Below are positions 62,426-64,000 of a stretch of 64,000 nt of DNA, piece after piece. A program made the position numbers and the translations under genes. This DNA comes from Trichomonas tenax (taxonomy: Eukaryota > Parabasalia > Trichomonadida > Trichomonadidae). Each line of letters opens with the position of its first letter. Position 1 is the first letter of the stretch. The notes below the pieces were generated by a model. It saw nothing but the letters and a program-made list of their open reading frames with translations. It did not search any database and was not told the origin of the DNA. The stretch lies in contig JALKBU010000078.1 in assembly GCA_023091735.1 (NCBI GenBank), positions 27,772 to 91,771 on the forward strand. The letters run 5' to 3'.

Positions 62426-63565
62426 TTTCTGCTCTCATATTCGTTATTAAACTCATCGAAAGGATCACCGAAAGTTAGTGTTACTAATCTGGACACCAGA
62501 TATCATTTCCAATTTCCATGCGATTTATCATACAATTGTACAGATTACAAATTGATTCTTGAACCTGCTTTGTATAGGATAGAACTATATGGAGCATCTG
62601 GTGGATGCGAATCCAGTTCTATAAGCATTTTTCAAGATCCGAGTGGAAATTGTTTATCCCCTGATATCGCTTCCTATGTTGGATCCAACCTTGCATGCAC
62701 TAATAAAGCCAGTAGAGGAGGTGCAGGAGGCTATGTGTCTGGATATTTAATGCTAAATAAACGATCTGAAGCATATTTAACGATAGGTGGTAAAGGTGAG
62801 TACGCATCGACTCGAAGTGATGCTTCTGGACCTATTGATTATCAAAAGCCTCATATGAGTTATGGTGGATATGGAGGCGGTGGAGCTGGATCAAGTAGTA
62901 CTGTATCTGGAGGTGGTGGTGGACAAACAAGTTTATCGTTTGATGTCAATGATTTATGGCATCGAGTCATTGTTAGTGGAGGCGGTGGTGGGTCTGATAA
63001 TGCAGTTGGAACATATCATGGCGGAGATGATGGTTCAGGTGGCTCAGGAGGTGGCTTAGTTTCTCAAGGATGGTGGGTTGATGGTCATTATGTTGGCTCA
63101 TATCTTGCAAACTCAACATTTGGTTTTACATTTGGAAGTGGTGAAGCTGCAAGACCAACAAAGTCAAATAATCCTGATGGTGTGAGAACTTCCGTTAATG
63201 GGGATGGTAAATCTGGAGCAGGTGCAGGATGGTTTGGAGGTTTTTCCTCACATGATGGCCAAGGAGGTTCGGGTGGTGGAAGTTCTTGGGCATTGACTAA
63301 GGACGCCATTATCCCTCAAGGTGAAATTAGTGCACATGATGAATTTTATGTTTTTCAAGGAAGTCATCCATATGCTTTTAATAAATACAGCCCTTATATC
63401 TTCCGTGATGTTGTTCATTATCCAGGTGTTTGGAATGGCAATGGACAAGCTATTATAACTATTATTTGTTCTGTTGATTTTTTGATAAAAGCTCGAACGA
63501 TATATTGTTTTCATTATTGGAAACATTCATTGATGTCATTGGTCCCGATAATTAACGACTATTAA
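62426..63565 (+). CDS. ALK/LTK-type glycine-rich protein, copy 2 (start uncertain)
   Basis: The frame is open from 62426 (after TAA 62423-62425) to the stop at 63563-63565, about 379 codons. It aligns throughout with copy 1: FLLSYSLLNSSKGSPKVSV, then YHFQFPCDLSYNCTDYKLIL, YRIELYGASGGCESS, GGYVSGYLMLNK, GGGGGQTSLSFDVNDLWHRV and the same C-terminus. Again no in-frame ATG lies before the conserved YPC-like region, so the start is unresolved; both copies share this defect. The 5' third differs from copy 1 at many positions, while the rest is almost identical at DNA level. No signal peptide, span or kinase domain. Function unknown. Confidence 0.7.
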   Translation, partial: FLLSYSLLNSSKGSPKVSVTNLDTRYHFQFPCDLSYNCTDYKLILEPALYRIELYGASGGCESSSISIFQDPSGNCLSPDIASYVGSNLACTNKASRGGAGGYVSGYLMLNKRSEAYLTIGGKGEYASTRSDASGPIDYQKPHMSYGGYGGGGAGSSSTVSGGGGGQTSLSFDVNDLWHRVIVSGGGGGSDNAVGTYHGGDDGSGGSGGGLVSQGWWVDGHYVGSYLANSTFGFTFGSGEAARPTKSNNPDGVRTSVNGDGKSGAGAGWFGGFSSHDGQGGSGGGSSWALTKDAIIPQGEISAHDEFYVFQGSHPYAFNKYSPYIFRDVVHYPGVWNGNGQAIITIICSVDFLIKARTIYCFHYWKHSLMSLVPIINDY

Positions 63566-63589
63566 AATTTGTAAGAAATAAAAGTGGAC

Positions 63590-63635
63590 ATAAAAAGTCG
63601 TCATTTTATACGAAAAGTGACATAATTTGCATCGA
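63590..63635 (+). repeat. Conserved spacer block between glycine-rich genes, copy 2
   Basis: ATAAAAAGTCGTCATTTTAT then ACGAAAAGTGACATAATTTG and CATCGA, matching 56023-56068 almost exactly. Downstream sequence is unrelated to a glycine-rich gene, marking the end of the homologous array. Confidence 0.55.
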
Positions 63636-64000
63636 GGGACTTGAGCAGTTTCCACAACTTTACAAATTCTCTCAAAATTGAGAGCCAATTTTGCATCAAG
63701 TTGCAGAAGCTCGAAAAAATTGAATACTTTTCGGCAAGATTTGCGAGGGCCAAAATTTTAACATCATTGCAAAGTCACTTTTGGTGATTCTTGCTTCTCG
63801 TTGAAGCCTGCTCACCATACTTGCGCCACAGATACTCCATCCTGTGGATATGATAAGAGTCTTAAGCCGAGTGGATTCAAGTTGGCCAGCATGAGATACA
63901 AATCAAAGTCCGTCAAAACAACGAAACCGACAGAATCCAGTTGACACACGATAGCTTGGCTATAGAAATTGCATATTACGTTATCAAATCATATCTCGAA
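63636..64000. other. Right-edge stretch with a possible partial reading frame
   Basis: From about 63866 the plus strand is open to the edge (AEWIQVGQHEIQIKVRQNNE, TDRIQLTHDSLAIEIAYYV), 45 codons with less AT-rich composition. The minus strand also has an open frame over 63790-63980 (CQLDSVGFVVLTDFDLYLML). Stops lie upstream on the plus strand (TGA, TAA, TAA around 63848-63864). It cannot be decided which, if either, is coding. Confidence 0.3.

Noticed and set aside
1..64000. CRISPR array or prokaryotic operon structure
   Set aside because: No regularly spaced direct repeats with unique spacers; genes are eukaryotic in type with individual promoters.

Overview
The window reads as nuclear DNA of a parabasalid protist (trichomonad), most likely a Tritrichomonas-type genome. 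The grounds are: compact intronless genes in very AT-rich spacers; very short 5' leaders with an initiator-like TCAYW element right before several ATGs; a protein resembling the trichomonad-specific initiator-binding protein IBP39; and several lineage-expanded families (BspA-type leucine-rich repeats, ankyrin/DUF3447-like proteins, R2R3 Myb, protein kinases, ALK/LTK-type glycine-rich proteins). The species is an inference; no marker such as rRNA is present.

Layout. 1-5121 (-): N-terminal part (1707 codons) of a giant BEACH-family protein that runs off the left edge. 5122-9338: gene-free, with a G/T-skewed low-complexity tract. 9339-10316 (-): secreted or ER thioredoxin/PDI-like protein. 11141-11788 (-): intact R2R3 Myb. 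12673-13596 (-): kinase pseudogene. 14892-16144 (+): ankyrin pseudogene, converging on a BspA pseudogene (16140-16676, -). 17172-19280 (+): intact glutamine:fructose-6-phosphate aminotransferase. 19764-22022 (-): Rab and ankyrin pseudogenes. 22508-23938 (-): acidic coiled-coil protein. 26192-27604 (+): SLC45/GPH-like sugar transporter. 30599-31099 (+): Myb pseudogene. 31413-31979 (-): small alpha/beta hydrolase. 32348-38361 (-): two long coiled-coil proteins sharing a 15-bp upstream word, with a glycine-rich pseudogene between them. 38362-41707: non-autonomous transposon-like elements with terminal inverted repeats. 41708-42286 (+): possible ubiquitin-like protein. 46191-47405 (+): KATNIP/DUF4457-like protein, followed by a tRNA-Ile. 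48899-52429: surface or secreted protein genes and relics, including two discoidin (F5/8C)-like paralogues. 52640-53272 (+): six-span membrane protein. 53858-54523 (-): IBP39-like protein. 55700-63565 (+): cluster of glycine-rich genes, glycine-rich relics and BspA relics.

Two gene classes stand out. Conserved, probably single-copy genes (BEACH, aminotransferase, PDI-like, transporter, coiled-coil proteins, KATNIP-like, IBP39-like) have clean frames. Members of expanded families are mostly broken, often by only one to three nonsense codons with the frame otherwise preserved, which suggests recent birth and death. A flagellar or cytoskeletal theme is plausible for the CFAP58-like and KATNIP-like genes.

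The least explained signals are: the hairpin-containing inverted-repeat elements at 38.9-40.9 kb; a dispersed TGACATGTAAA word that is also part of one terminal repeat; the identical upstream word of the two coiled-coil genes; a 21-bp-period tandem repeat; and a 556-bp near-identical tract shared by two otherwise diverged glycine-rich genes.
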